Assembly: GCA_022843585.1 (NCBI GenBank)
Contig: JALHNJ010000001.1
Location: 434,001 to 498,000 of the forward strand
From: Chitinophagaceae bacterium
Lineage (GTDB): Bacteria > Bacteroidota > Bacteroidia > Chitinophagales > Chitinophagaceae
Length of the DNA stretch: 64,000 nucleotides
Direction: 5' to 3'
In this document: positions 19,148 to 27,806 of the stretch, piece by piece
Layout of the letters: each line of letters opens with the position of its first letter
Numbering within the stretch: the stretch's first letter is position 1
Notes under the pieces: model-generated
The model's input: the letters and a program-made list of their open reading frames with translations, nothing else
What the model was told of the DNA's origin: nothing
Database searches by the model: none
Program-made: the position numbers and the translations under genes

Positions 19148-20239
19148 TTAAAATCTAAATGAAAATCCTGCTGTAATTGCATAATCAGCAAATGCTGCAT
19201 CGCCATGAATATCGGTTCCTGTATCGGCACTACGCAATTTGTCGGAGTAACTTTTTGTTCTGTTCCTTTCTATGGCAACTGGTACTGATAAATAGAAAGT
19301 AGCTTTTTTGGCCTGGTATGAAAAAACTGGTTCAAATGAAGTTACAAACCCGGGTCTGCGGAATCCTTTGTCGCCCCCAATAAGATCGCTGCTGGGAATA
19401 GCTTCCATACGAATACCACCGGTGAAACTAAACTTGCCGGTCATATAACTGGCACCACCTCTTATCATATACTGATCGGGTACACTCATGGTATTAGTAA
19501 AATATTTTATTGCCGTTGCATTTGGAGTGCCACCTCTTGCAGTAGAAACACCATTCTGTTCACGGGGATTAATGAGGTAATAAAAATTTCCATACATACC
19601 AAATTGATGGTTGAACTGATAATAACCGTTTAACTCAAGACTAAATCCAGTACCCCCATCACCCAGCTGTATAGATTGGTCAACTGGTCCTAATACTACA
19701 CTGCCATCTGCTTTATAAAAATAATCCTGGTATTGATAATCGCCGGTTGGTAATTTAATACCAATGCCAGCCTGAATATTTCCTTTAAAATTTTTAGCGG
19801 GATTGAATAACCAACGGTACACACTTACTCTCATATCGCCTATACCAAAAGACCTGGTATTATGACGGGCAGCTGACCCACCCGAATTTCCGCCATGCTC
19901 ATATAATGAAGAACGGGTGTTGGAAATTAAAGGTAAGGTCATGCCTACAGACCATCTTGCATTAAAGTGGCGGGTAGCTGTAATATCGAGAGAATAAGTA
20001 TGATTGATAACTTCAGTGGCATTTTCTTCTCTTTCTTTTTGTTCAACACTTCCTACAAAATGCTTGTAGGATTTAAAGTAACGATTATTAAAATTCATCT
20101 GCCATCCTTTGGCAGCTTCCGGATTACCGAAGCTGCAGGAATTGCCATTACTGCGGATGGCAACACAGCCCTGTGCATTTGTTTTTATTGTAGCTATAAT
20201 TAGTAATACAGATACAGCAATTATATAGATATGTTTCAT
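19148..20239 (-). CDS. Predicted outer-membrane beta-barrel protein
   Basis: A 363-residue exported protein with a signal peptide ending in KTNAQG. The rest alternates polar and hydrophobic residues in short strands (NRYFKSYKHF, WSVGMTLPLI, DMRVSVYRWLF) and ends in FSFRF, a C-terminal aromatic typical of outer-membrane barrels. It resembles the transporter/phenol-degradation meta-pathway type barrel families, but no specific function can be given. It is the last gene of a run of haloperoxidase-like and barrel genes on the - strand, 84 bases after its neighbour and separated from it by a terminator, so it may have its own promoter or be reached by read-through. Confidence 0.68.
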   Translation of the reverse strand: MKHIYIIAVSVLLIIATIKTNAQGCVAIRSNGNSCSFGNPEAAKGWQMNFNNRYFKSYKHFVGSVEQKEREENATEVINHTYSLDITATRHFNARWSVGMTLPLISNTRSSLYEHGGNSGGSAARHNTRSFGIGDMRVSVYRWLFNPAKNFKGNIQAGIGIKLPTGDYQYQDYFYKADGSVVLGPVDQSIQLGDGGTGFSLELNGYYQFNHQFGMYGNFYYLINPREQNGVSTARGGTPNATAIKYFTNTMSVPDQYMIRGGASYMTGKFSFTGGIRMEAIPSSDLIGGDKGFRRPGFVTSFEPVFSYQAKKATFYLSVPVAIERNRTKSYSDKLRSADTGTDIHGDAAFADYAITAGFSFRF

Positions 20240-20265
20240 GGTATTTTTCTTTTTTATAAAACTAT

Positions 20266-20301
20266 TTTTTAAAAAAGGCGTCAGCAGAGAACTACAACGC
20301 C
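20266..20301 (-). terminator. Intrinsic terminator after the haloperoxidase-like gene (copy 2)
   Basis: On the - strand GGCGTTGTAGTTCTCTGCTG then ACGCC pairs GGCGT with ACGCC and is followed by TTTTTT. It is 22 bases after the stop at 20324 and is homologous to the terminator at 19071-19108. Confidence 0.78.
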
Positions 20302-20323
20302 GGATTGCTTTTGTCTAAAAAAT

Positions 20324-21868
20324 TTATTCTGCTCCATCTGTTCTTGCTCTTAAAATAGCATAGTCTCCTACCTTAATTCCAGCTTCTAATCCTTTTTCAC
20401 AATCACTGCGGTAATGTATAGCACCATACATGCGACTAAGCGATGCCTCTAAAGCCATAGCATTATAGACAGCCGCTTTGGGTTTTATAATATGGCTGAG
20501 TATAGTAGCTGCAGCACCACTAAATGTAGAGTGCCCGGATGTATAAGAAGGAAAATTAGGTACACCAGCTACTGATTTTATCCGTGGATCCATTTGCGAT
20601 GGACGTGGATTAAAATAAAAATACTTGCTATCCCAGCAGGTTACTGCAGCGTCCATCAATGCCATATTCAACAAGCCCATATTTCTGGCCCATCTTACTT
20701 CACTATAATTTTCTTTTACAAAATCTTCACTGGCTATTGCATTCCAGTGGCCAGGTGGTGTATATGTCCCGATACCATCTGCCCAGAAATGGGTGATACG
20801 AATTTGTTCTGCTGAAGGATTTTTGCTGAACTGATAGATTTCTTCCAGCTCCGATTTAAATTGTGGCGATGAAGTAGAAGGAGGTGCTGGGGCCCTGATA
20901 GTTGTTACCATTGTTAAAGAGTCAAACAACCAGGTGCGAACCCTTCCAAATAAAGGAAGCATGCCCGGACGTATTGGACTTTCCTGGCTTATCCAGGGTG
21001 TTTCTCCTCTTGCAATTGCATCATTTTCCATTTGTGTCCAAATGGTTTGATTTGCCACCGCAGCACCAGCTCTGTCGCCTCTTGCCCGGGTTACAAATTT
21101 TCCTGCTATAGATTTACCCAAGGCTTCTCCAGCTTCTAGATCACTGCGTACGTTGGCACCTGAAAGTATTCTTGCCCTTCTGTGTTCTTCTGCTTTTTGC
21201 TGAATAAAATCCTGATCGCCGGGAAATAAAAGTTTTAATATTTCTGCACTTACTCCAATTACTACTGCATCTTCAGATGGATAAGAAGGTAAATCTGATT
21301 TTGCAATCAATACTTGTAAGCTTCCATCTACTTTGTATGGTGCTGGCCTGTTATACACAACTTTATAATGCCACGCTGCTACTAATGCATCGTAGGTAGC
21401 GGCTGATAAGTATGCATATGCTCTTGCAGCGTAAGGAGGATTAGCAAAGGGAAAAGTAGGATAAGCTAATGGATTGGCTGCATTTGGAACCGGATAAGTG
21501 CCGTCTTCATTTTGAAAAGGGGGTCTGTTATGTTTAGCAACTAATTCCCGCATTATTTCATTCCAGCGAAGAACTGCACCAGCACCCCAGTACTTTACAA
21601 TTCTTTTTTCTTCGGCAGTAAGTTCTGCCTGCCAGGTTTTTATTTCATTGATTTGTGCTACATAATCAGGCGATGTGGTAGCAATTGGTGCAGGGACCGC
21701 AAACTCTGTAGGCCCCGTTAATAATATGGGACGCCAGGTGCCTGCGTTCAAATCTTGTGATGCAGGATTTAGCGTTGTAAATTCAAGACTAGTATCCGTT
21801 AGTTCTTTTGAGCAGGAACCAAGTACTACAGATGCAAAAATGATATATAAAAGAAGATTTCTTTTCAT
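20324..21868 (-). CDS. Vanadium-dependent haloperoxidase/PAP2-like lipoprotein (paralog A)
   Basis: A 514-residue lipoprotein; the signal ends in VLGSC. All five residues that bind vanadate or phosphate in this superfamily are present with the usual spacing: Lys415 and Arg422 in SKYFYFNPRPS, acid/base His446 in SYTSGHST, Arg479 and His485 in SRMYGAIHYR. Family members are either haloperoxidases that oxidise halides with peroxide or acid phosphatases; the long N-terminal helical region favours the haloperoxidase-like branch. It starts 5 bases after the stop of a barrel gene and near a second paralog, so the proteins probably act together in the outer membrane or periplasm. Confidence 0.85.
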   Translation of the reverse strand: MKRNLLLYIIFASVVLGSCSKELTDTSLEFTTLNPASQDLNAGTWRPILLTGPTEFAVPAPIATTSPDYVAQINEIKTWQAELTAEEKRIVKYWGAGAVLRWNEIMRELVAKHNRPPFQNEDGTYPVPNAANPLAYPTFPFANPPYAARAYAYLSAATYDALVAAWHYKVVYNRPAPYKVDGSLQVLIAKSDLPSYPSEDAVVIGVSAEILKLLFPGDQDFIQQKAEEHRRARILSGANVRSDLEAGEALGKSIAGKFVTRARGDRAGAAVANQTIWTQMENDAIARGETPWISQESPIRPGMLPLFGRVRTWLFDSLTMVTTIRAPAPPSTSSPQFKSELEEIYQFSKNPSAEQIRITHFWADGIGTYTPPGHWNAIASEDFVKENYSEVRWARNMGLLNMALMDAAVTCWDSKYFYFNPRPSQMDPRIKSVAGVPNFPSYTSGHSTFSGAAATILSHIIKPKAAVYNAMALEASLSRMYGAIHYRSDCEKGLEAGIKVGDYAILRARTDGAE

Positions 21869-21873
21869 GGTAA

Positions 21874-22821
21874 TTATTTTTTTGATTTCTCTGAATCTGT
21901 TTTTTCTTTTTTAGACAAGTCAAGCACATAAAAGATACCGGCATTAAATCCAGTTGATTGTCCTATATTTCTTCCGGCCACGGTAGTCATTATATTACCG
22001 GTTACAGATAGTTGTGGCATAAATGGCATAGGGTATTTAAAATTGAAGCCTATCCTCGTTGCATTCATCTCATTACTAACAAAGGGCATATTATTTCGGG
22101 TTATATCAAAGCCTCCTAATGTTTTCCAGCCGTCAAGTATTAATTCTGCATAGGCACCCTTATCTCTGTAACCAACCCTTACATTGTACGATGCTGCATC
22201 CGGCATTTTCACTTCATTGCTGTAATGCATTTCCGTAGTGTAATAGGCTGTGCGATCTATCTCAACATTACTTCTTCTGATGTAGGTACCGGATACAGTT
22301 GCGAACCAACTATCTCGTTGATAATCCGCCATAGCCCTTACAGATAGATTTTTACTTTCCAGCCCAATAGACATAGGTAAGAAATCTGCAGTATAATCAG
22401 AAGCAGGAAAGGAATACCCGCCAATTGCAAATAATGACAAACGGCCCTGCCCTATTTTTTTAGAATATGCTTTCCATTTAACCCAAAAAGAAAGGTCTTG
22501 TATTCCCTTTAATCCTTTCAATTGTCCGGCTGATGCTTTTGTTTTAACATATGGCAAACCAAATAGTACATTAAGCTTGTTGCTAATGCCATAGTTACCC
22601 ATAATACTATACATGGTAGTAGAAACTTTACCAAGGTTAAGGTTATCTCTTTTTAAAGTGCCTTCCCAGTAATTTTTCCAACTGCTGTACCCGGCCATAG
22701 GCCCGATGCAAAAGGCATTTTTTTCCATCATCACCCCATCAATTTCTGTTTGTGCTATAGCTGGCTTTAAGAATAAAAGCCATAGTAACACAATACATAT
22801 TCTTCTTATAATTTTTTTCAT
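21874..22821 (-). CDS. Predicted outer-membrane beta-barrel protein, haloperoxidase operon
   Basis: A 315-residue exported protein with a signal peptide ending at about residue 23 (KPAIAQ). The mature part has many short amphipathic strands (NVLFGLPYVKTKAS, QDLSFWVKWKAYS, RLSLFAIGGYSF), suggesting a 12- to 16-stranded barrel of the transporter/phenol-degradation type. It ends with a charged tail (KKEKTDSEKSKK) rather than the usual terminal aromatic, so the topology is less certain. It is sandwiched between two haloperoxidase-like lipoprotein genes with gaps of 9 and 5 bases, so it is clearly part of one operon. Confidence 0.68.
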   Translation of the reverse strand: MKKIIRRICIVLLWLLFLKPAIAQTEIDGVMMEKNAFCIGPMAGYSSWKNYWEGTLKRDNLNLGKVSTTMYSIMGNYGISNKLNVLFGLPYVKTKASAGQLKGLKGIQDLSFWVKWKAYSKKIGQGRLSLFAIGGYSFPASDYTADFLPMSIGLESKNLSVRAMADYQRDSWFATVSGTYIRRSNVEIDRTAYYTTEMHYSNEVKMPDAASYNVRVGYRDKGAYAELILDGWKTLGGFDITRNNMPFVSNEMNATRIGFNFKYPMPFMPQLSVTGNIMTTVAGRNIGQSTGFNAGIFYVLDLSKKEKTDSEKSKK

Positions 22822-22830
22822 AGCAATTTT

Positions 22831-24153
22831 TTATTTTTTAAATTTTAGTCGTTGAACAATAAATTCACCAAGCCTTGCTCCGGCCTCGGTTCCATGTTCG
22901 TTATCAAACCGATAGTGAATGCCACCATATAATCTTGACATGGCAGCTTCTCTGGCGGCTAAACGAAATGATTCTATCTGCCTGTTTTTTATACCAAACT
23001 CAAGTAATGATGTATCTGTAAATGATAAATTGTTGCCAAACCAGTTGGTCATCGTTTCGGCAGCTGCAGCGGAAATAGTGGCATGCCCGCTGGTATGCGA
23101 TGGGAAAGGCGGCGTTTGTATATAAGGCTGCCAGTCGCTGGCTATATATTTATTGATAATTGATTCTGGCCGCACCAGATTGCTCCGGTATTTTTCATCC
23201 CAACAACTGATAAATGCATCAAATAAGGCGATAGATGTTTGAGCGTAAGCTGCCACAGTGGTAGAGAAATCTGCTCCGGCTTTTTGTGCCCCTATGCCTA
23301 CTATATTCATCCAATGACCCGCAGGCGAGAATTTTTTTGTAGCAAACATAATGTGCCCACTTACATTCATCTTAAACGGGTTGTCGTCCCAGAAATCTGC
23401 AATATGCTTTTGTTCTTCGGTAAGGCTGTCACCTATGGCTTTAACTTCCAGTAAGGCCTTGTAGAAATCACTGCTTTTATTACTGATTGAGTAAGGCGGA
23501 TGTGGCGTAGGTTTATATTGAGAAGCACTATCCATTACCATTGGTCTTATTTCCATCCAATGTGGTTCTAAAGCTTGTGCATACATTGGCGGTGTAGGTA
23601 CCCAGCGGCCTTCCTCAATTGTAATTGCAAATTTTGGCGCCGTTCTTAATTGGAGATAATTGTCTTTTTTGCTCCAACGGATAATATGTGCAGACATACT
23701 ATCAGCAAAACGCTGCGACGCATTTATAACATTAGAGGATACGCCGGCACTATCGGCATCATGCTTTATTTTATCAACATAGGTCTGCATGCTCCCTTCC
23801 GGAAAAGTAACTGCTTCGCCTACTTTACAAAATGCCAGTAAGGCAGCTAGCTGGTAGCTTACATTAGCTGTATCGGTTGCAGGAAATTCAGGTAAATGTT
23901 TTATCTGCCCGGCTAATGAAACAAAGCGGTCATCAAAAGAAGCCACTACTTCGTAAGCAGCAATATTCGCATATACATAATTACGACTGGCAATCATGGG
24001 CGGAAAATTATTTTCCAACACGACGTTGTTCAGTTGTTTTACCGTATTGCAGTATAAAAATGGATTATTAATATAAGCACTATAATCCCCTTTTTGCTTA
24101 CATGATACAAGCAGGCATATGGTCATGCAGACCACGCATAAATTTTTGAGCAT
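22831..24153 (-). CDS. Vanadium-dependent haloperoxidase/PAP2-like lipoprotein (paralog B)
   Basis: A 440-residue lipoprotein with signal ending in LLVSC (Cys18). The metal/phosphate pocket is complete: Lys321 and Arg328 in EKYRSNLVRPES, His357 in SHTSGHAT, Arg407 and His413 in SRLYGGIHYR. It is shorter than paralog A and diverged from it, though both share the NMxGxxMF-type loop before the Lys. It begins the operon with the barrel gene 9 bases downstream. Haloperoxidase or phosphatase activity cannot be told apart from sequence by eye. Confidence 0.85.
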   Translation of the reverse strand: MLKNLCVVCMTICLLVSCKQKGDYSAYINNPFLYCNTVKQLNNVVLENNFPPMIASRNYVYANIAAYEVVASFDDRFVSLAGQIKHLPEFPATDTANVSYQLAALLAFCKVGEAVTFPEGSMQTYVDKIKHDADSAGVSSNVINASQRFADSMSAHIIRWSKKDNYLQLRTAPKFAITIEEGRWVPTPPMYAQALEPHWMEIRPMVMDSASQYKPTPHPPYSISNKSSDFYKALLEVKAIGDSLTEEQKHIADFWDDNPFKMNVSGHIMFATKKFSPAGHWMNIVGIGAQKAGADFSTTVAAYAQTSIALFDAFISCWDEKYRSNLVRPESIINKYIASDWQPYIQTPPFPSHTSGHATISAAAAETMTNWFGNNLSFTDTSLLEFGIKNRQIESFRLAAREAAMSRLYGGIHYRFDNEHGTEAGARLGEFIVQRLKFKK

Positions 24154-24215
24154 ATTTCTGAATTATGGAAGAAAAATTGAATGCCGGAAAGGCAAACTAT
24201 AAAATGGTGTAAGAC

Positions 24216-24764
24216 CTAAGCTGATTTTGGCGGATGGTAGGGAGTTTGTAGCAGCGCTTCTTTCAGGTCATCCGAGTACCTGCCCGAAAGAATGCTGTTG
24301 GAAAAATAACTAGCAGCGAGGCTGTAATTATAATTTTTGTCATCAAAGTCACCACTGAAAATTTTCTGCAGTGAGGAAGATTGTTTTTTATTATTTTCCT
24401 GATCCTGGTTGCTATTAGATTTTGCTAGATTATCTGCTGTAATTTTTAACTGCTGCTTTGATTCATTGGCAATACACTTCAGTACCAGCACATCGCCTTC
24501 CACCTTTCTTTTTACATAAGTGTATACTTTCCCGTCAATGTTTATTTCACCATAGTGCCTTTCAAAGTCGGTGTACCTGTTTTGGTAGGGCATATTTAAC
24601 GATACCCGCATTTCTATCAGATCGGCCTCGTCATACTCTTCATTATCAATTACAACTTCCAGTTTCGTATCAGCTTTAGTTTGCAGCAGGGAGATCACAA
24701 GGCGGTAGCCCCACATATTAAATGCAAGGATGGAAATAAAGAATATGGCAGCAGTTTTCTTCAA
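24216..24764 (-). CDS. Hypothetical protein with N-terminal membrane anchor
   Basis: A 182-residue protein not recognised by function. The first ~25 residues are a hydrophobic anchor or uncleaved signal (KKTAAIFFISILAFNMWGYRLVISLL). The middle has alternating strands (EVVIDNEEYDEADLIEMRVSL, INIDGKVYTYVKRK), and a polar Gln/Asn/Lys-rich linker lies at about 113-133. It lies 62 bases upstream of the haloperoxidase-like operon on the same strand and may be its first gene. Similar short anchored proteins occur in Chitinophagaceae without known role. Confidence 0.65.
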   Translation of the reverse strand: MKKTAAIFFISILAFNMWGYRLVISLLQTKADTKLEVVIDNEEYDEADLIEMRVSLNMPYQNRYTDFERHYGEINIDGKVYTYVKRKVEGDVLVLKCIANESKQQLKITADNLAKSNSNQDQENNKKQSSSLQKIFSGDFDDKNYNYSLAASYFSNSILSGRYSDDLKEALLQTPYHPPKSA

Positions 24765-24844
24765 TCGTTAAATAGATAGTACTAAATTAACCAGTTTTTT
24801 GAATTATAGCTATAGAATTAGCTGAATTGTGAGTTTAAATTAAT

Positions 24845-26884
24845 TTATTTCCCCACCGCAAACGTTTTCTTTTCTGTACCTACTCCTTTAATAGTCAGTT
24901 TTTTCCAATTTGCCGGTAGCACTGATTTAAGTTGAACAATCCCTTTTGGCGTAATCTCCAGGCCTCCAAAACCCATCAATACACTTTGTAAAATACCCCC
25001 GGCACCAGTAGCAAAGTAAGGGTTAGTGCCACCTTTTGTTTCTGCAATAACTCTAAATGGAGGATTTAAGTTGGGTATATAAGCGTCTTTAAACCAATAA
25101 TAAGCTTTCTCTCCATCACCAAGCCGTGCATAAAGTGTGGTAAAAACAGCCTGTGTCATAGCCGGGGTACCTTCATTAGGAACTCTTTTTTCATAATACT
25201 CCAAATCTTTACGGATGTCTTTTGGGTCAGTTATTTCCTTTAACGGATACGACAGCAAGTTTACATCTGCCTGTTTAATTCCTTCGCCATTGTATGAAGC
25301 ATGTTCCCGGGTAACACCATCAGTAAATTTTAAAATAGGAATGTTGTTGGACACATTCATCCAATCCGCATCGGGAGAAATTCCTAAAATTTTTGCAGCT
25401 TCTGTAGCAAATTGTAAGTTGGCTTTTGCAGCAGCGTTAGTAAAAGCGTTGTTATCTACATTCTCCGCCCATTCATCTGCAGCTACTACGTTCTTAATAT
25501 CAAATTTTCCTGGTCCGTTTCTTTCCACCCGGCTGGCCCAAAAATCTGCGGTAGCAGCAAGTATAGGATAACCTTTTTCTTTCAGCCATGTTTTATCCTG
25601 TGTTACACAATAATAATTCCACGCAGCTATGCCAACACAGGCAGTAATGTGATGTTCAAACGGTCCGCTCAATGCCCATACCGGTGTTTCTTCTACGCCT
25701 GTCTCGGCACTTTCCCACGGATACATGGCTCCTTTATATCCTTTACTAAAGGCATTTCTTTTTGCAGCTTCTAATCGTTGAAAACGATATTCCATCATAC
25801 TTTTTGCCAAGGCAGGTTGTAATACCAACATGGCAGGGTACATCCATAATTCGGTATCCCAAAATACATGGCCGTTATATCCCAGACCGCTCAATCCCAT
25901 TGGCGAAGGCGATAGTGCCGTGCCTTCTCTTGTAAATGAATACAGATGATACAACATACTGCGAACATCCTGCTGGCTTTGCTCATCCCCCTCAATTACA
26001 ATATCACTTTTCCAAAGTTCGTCCCATGCTTTATTGTGAAAATTTAAAAGCCGGTCCCGACCTTCCAATTTAGCATAGATGGTTAATCGTTCAGCTTCGT
26101 TCAGTGGATCATCGTGGTGGGCTGATGTGATGGACGAACCAGCAATAGAATAGCGATATGTTTCACCTGCTTTGATTTTTTTACTGAATTTCATCAGGTG
26201 CATATTGTTGTCCCACATTTCATGAATTACTCGGGGCTCTTCTCCATGATGTTCGTTAAATAAAAATGTATTGGAAGCACACATTAATAATTTTCCTGTG
26301 GGACTTTTAGCAGAGGAAGTAAGTAAACTGATTACTACATGCGGCCTGTCAATTTCATTATAATAATTTTGAACATCTTTTAATGCATCCGGGGCTTCCA
26401 TTACACTGCTGCTATTGATCGTTATATCTTTTTTAGCAGTCACGGTAATATCCATCAGCACGGTAAAGGGAAGTTGGCGCAAAGAATAGTAAGTATATGA
26501 AACAGTAGCTTTATCTGTATAATTGAAGGAAGTAGTAAAACTGGCATGCTGCATATCTAATTCTTGTTTTAGCCCGGTGGCGGCTTTGGCATCCATCCTT
26601 TTTCCATCAATATCCAATGTGGCATTCAATAAATTAAAACTGCGTAAGAAATTACTGACCCGTCCTCTTCCATATAAATCGTATGCGCCGGCAAGCACAA
26701 CGTCTTTAATTTTAAATGGTTCCGGGGCAGACACAATGCCAATCATTCCGTTCGCTACAGTAACACCATAATAATCTGCAGGATTTATAGTGGTGGCAGT
26801 TATTTTCCACGGATCAACCTTTTGTGCTTTAATTGAATAAGAAATACATAAAAGTAACAGCGGGGCAATAAGTAAGCGAAACAT
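24845..26884 (-). CDS. Secreted GH65 family enzyme (alpha-glucoside hydrolase, kojibiose-hydrolase-like)
   Basis: A 679-residue protein with a signal peptide ending SIKAQ, so periplasmic. GH65 signatures are clear: VFWDTELWMYP, the sugar-binding block YKGAMYPWESAETGVEETP, and ADEWAENVDNNAFTN, where the second Glu corresponds to the general acid of the family. GH65 holds cytoplasmic phosphorylases (maltose, trehalose, kojibiose) and secreted hydrolases; export argues for hydrolysis, as reported for kojibiose hydrolase of Flavobacterium. A Glu in PNEGTPAMTQA at about residue 590 may act as the base. A LacI-type operator 58 bases upstream ties it to the sugar cluster at 8.5-19 kb. Confidence 0.83.
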   Translation of the reverse strand: MFRLLIAPLLLLCISYSIKAQKVDPWKITATTINPADYYGVTVANGMIGIVSAPEPFKIKDVVLAGAYDLYGRGRVSNFLRSFNLLNATLDIDGKRMDAKAATGLKQELDMQHASFTTSFNYTDKATVSYTYYSLRQLPFTVLMDITVTAKKDITINSSSVMEAPDALKDVQNYYNEIDRPHVVISLLTSSAKSPTGKLLMCASNTFLFNEHHGEEPRVIHEMWDNNMHLMKFSKKIKAGETYRYSIAGSSITSAHHDDPLNEAERLTIYAKLEGRDRLLNFHNKAWDELWKSDIVIEGDEQSQQDVRSMLYHLYSFTREGTALSPSPMGLSGLGYNGHVFWDTELWMYPAMLVLQPALAKSMMEYRFQRLEAAKRNAFSKGYKGAMYPWESAETGVEETPVWALSGPFEHHITACVGIAAWNYYCVTQDKTWLKEKGYPILAATADFWASRVERNGPGKFDIKNVVAADEWAENVDNNAFTNAAAKANLQFATEAAKILGISPDADWMNVSNNIPILKFTDGVTREHASYNGEGIKQADVNLLSYPLKEITDPKDIRKDLEYYEKRVPNEGTPAMTQAVFTTLYARLGDGEKAYYWFKDAYIPNLNPPFRVIAETKGGTNPYFATGAGGILQSVLMGFGGLEITPKGIVQLKSVLPANWKKLTIKGVGTEKKTFAVGK

Positions 26885-26941
26885 ATGGGCAAGTTTATTG
26901 TACGAATAAAGTTCCTGTTTTAGTAACAGAAAAAATTACTT

Positions 26942-26954
26942 CAAACGATTGCGG
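26942..26954 (-). promoter_or_regulatory. Candidate LacI-family operator upstream of GH65
   Basis: The + strand sequence is CAAACGATTGCGG (- strand CCGCAATCGTTTG). It shares CAAACGnTTGC with 8443-8457, and the GCGG end with 17896-17908. It lies 58 bases before the GH65 ATG. Confidence 0.55.
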
Positions 26955-26975
26955 TTTACAAGTTTTATAGCAATG

Positions 26976-27518
26976 CTACTTTACAGTTTGCTGGTGGCGA
27001 ATGATAAATTCAATCAGTTCTTCAAGTGTAACATCAATTCTCGATACAGCATTAGCAATATCTTCTCTGCTTACTTGCGCAGCGAATGCTTTTTCTTTTA
27101 ATCGCTTCTTTATACTTTTTACTTCCATTCCTTCATATCCACCAGGACGCAGCAAACTATAAGCATGTATCAAACCACTTAACTCGTCAATAGCATAGAT
27201 CATTTTATCCATATTATTGACCGGCTCTACACCAAACACAGCAGGTCCATGCGATGCAATACAATGAATAATATCCGGATCAATATTTCTTCTTTCTAAT
27301 TCTTCTACAATTACTCTGCAATGGTCATCCGGATATTTTTCCCAATCAGCATCATGTAACAATCCTGCCAGTTCCCATTTTAATGCCGTTTGTTCATCTG
27401 CCTTTTCTCTTTCAATGGCCCATGCCTTCATATTCGCAGCTACTTGCTTCATATGCAGGCGAAGTTTTTCGTTGGGCACCCATTCATTAAGTAATGTATG
27501 CGCATCTTCCAGCGACAT
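26976..27518 (-). CDS. HD-domain hydrolase
   Basis: A 180-residue HD-superfamily metal-dependent phosphohydrolase from the preferred ATG at 27518. The HD pair is in LAGLLHDADWEKYPDDH, preceded by a His in LRLHMKQVAANM and followed by HCIASHGP, the typical order of metal ligands. Two upstream in-frame ATGs exist (27578 and 27701). The longest form would run through a dispersed repeat and a 20-bp palindrome and encodes low-complexity sequence, so it is rejected; 27578 remains possible. The substrate is unknown; relatives include uncharacterised nucleotidases. Confidence 0.82.
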   Translation of the reverse strand: MSLEDAHTLLNEWVPNEKLRLHMKQVAANMKAWAIEREKADEQTALKWELAGLLHDADWEKYPDDHCRVIVEELERRNIDPDIIHCIASHGPAVFGVEPVNNMDKMIYAIDELSGLIHAYSLLRPGGYEGMEVKSIKKRLKEKAFAAQVSREDIANAVSRIDVTLEELIEFIIRHQQTVK

Positions 27519-27641
27519 CAGGTTGCCAATATTTTTCGGATCTCCAAAATTGCTGCGGCCTAGTAGTCGGGTTGACATAGAAAACAATTTAGCAATAAAT
27601 ATAAGTAGTAATTTATTTGTTATCGTCGTTCGGTTCCCGGG

Positions 27642-27710
27642 GCATCGTCCGTTGCGCCTGCCTGCCGGCAGGCAGGTCGCACACTTCAACAACATTAACA
27701 CAGATGAGCA
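27642..27710 (+). repeat. Dispersed intergenic repeat, copy C, interrupted by a 20-bp palindrome
   Basis: The flanks read GCATCGTCCGTTGCG then TCGCACACTT, ending in TAACACAGATGAGCA. The copy at 59739-59787 (read on - strand) has GCATCGTCCCTTGCG joined directly to TCGCACACTT and the same end. Removing bases 27657-27676 restores the uninterrupted form. A third, more diverged copy is at 31845-31884. Confidence 0.75.
27657..27676. mobile_element. Perfect 20-bp palindrome inserted in the repeat
   Basis: CCTGCCTGCCGGCAGGCAGG is a perfect inverted repeat, much richer in GC than its surroundings. It splits the repeat between TTGCG and TCGCAC, and the copy at 59739-59787 lacks it. Such CCTGCCGGCAGG palindromes recur in Bacteroidota genomes. 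Its mode of spread is unknown. Confidence 0.6.
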
Positions 27711-27806
27711 TATTGCAAAATCATCTGTATTTTGTAAAGAGCATTAAATTCAACATGCCAAACTCTACACTTTTAACTCAAAACTCGTAACTGTTCCCCG
27801 ATTGCT

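Noticed and set aside
24858-24866. Operator-like GCAAACGTT inside the GH65 gene end
   Set aside because: It encodes conserved-looking residues near the C-terminus and is not upstream of any gene; taken as chance.
27519-27701. Longer N-terminus for the HD-domain protein (to 27701)
   Set aside because: It would translate the dispersed repeat and the 20-bp palindrome; residues are low-complexity and the conserved HD-family N-terminus begins at the ATG 27518.
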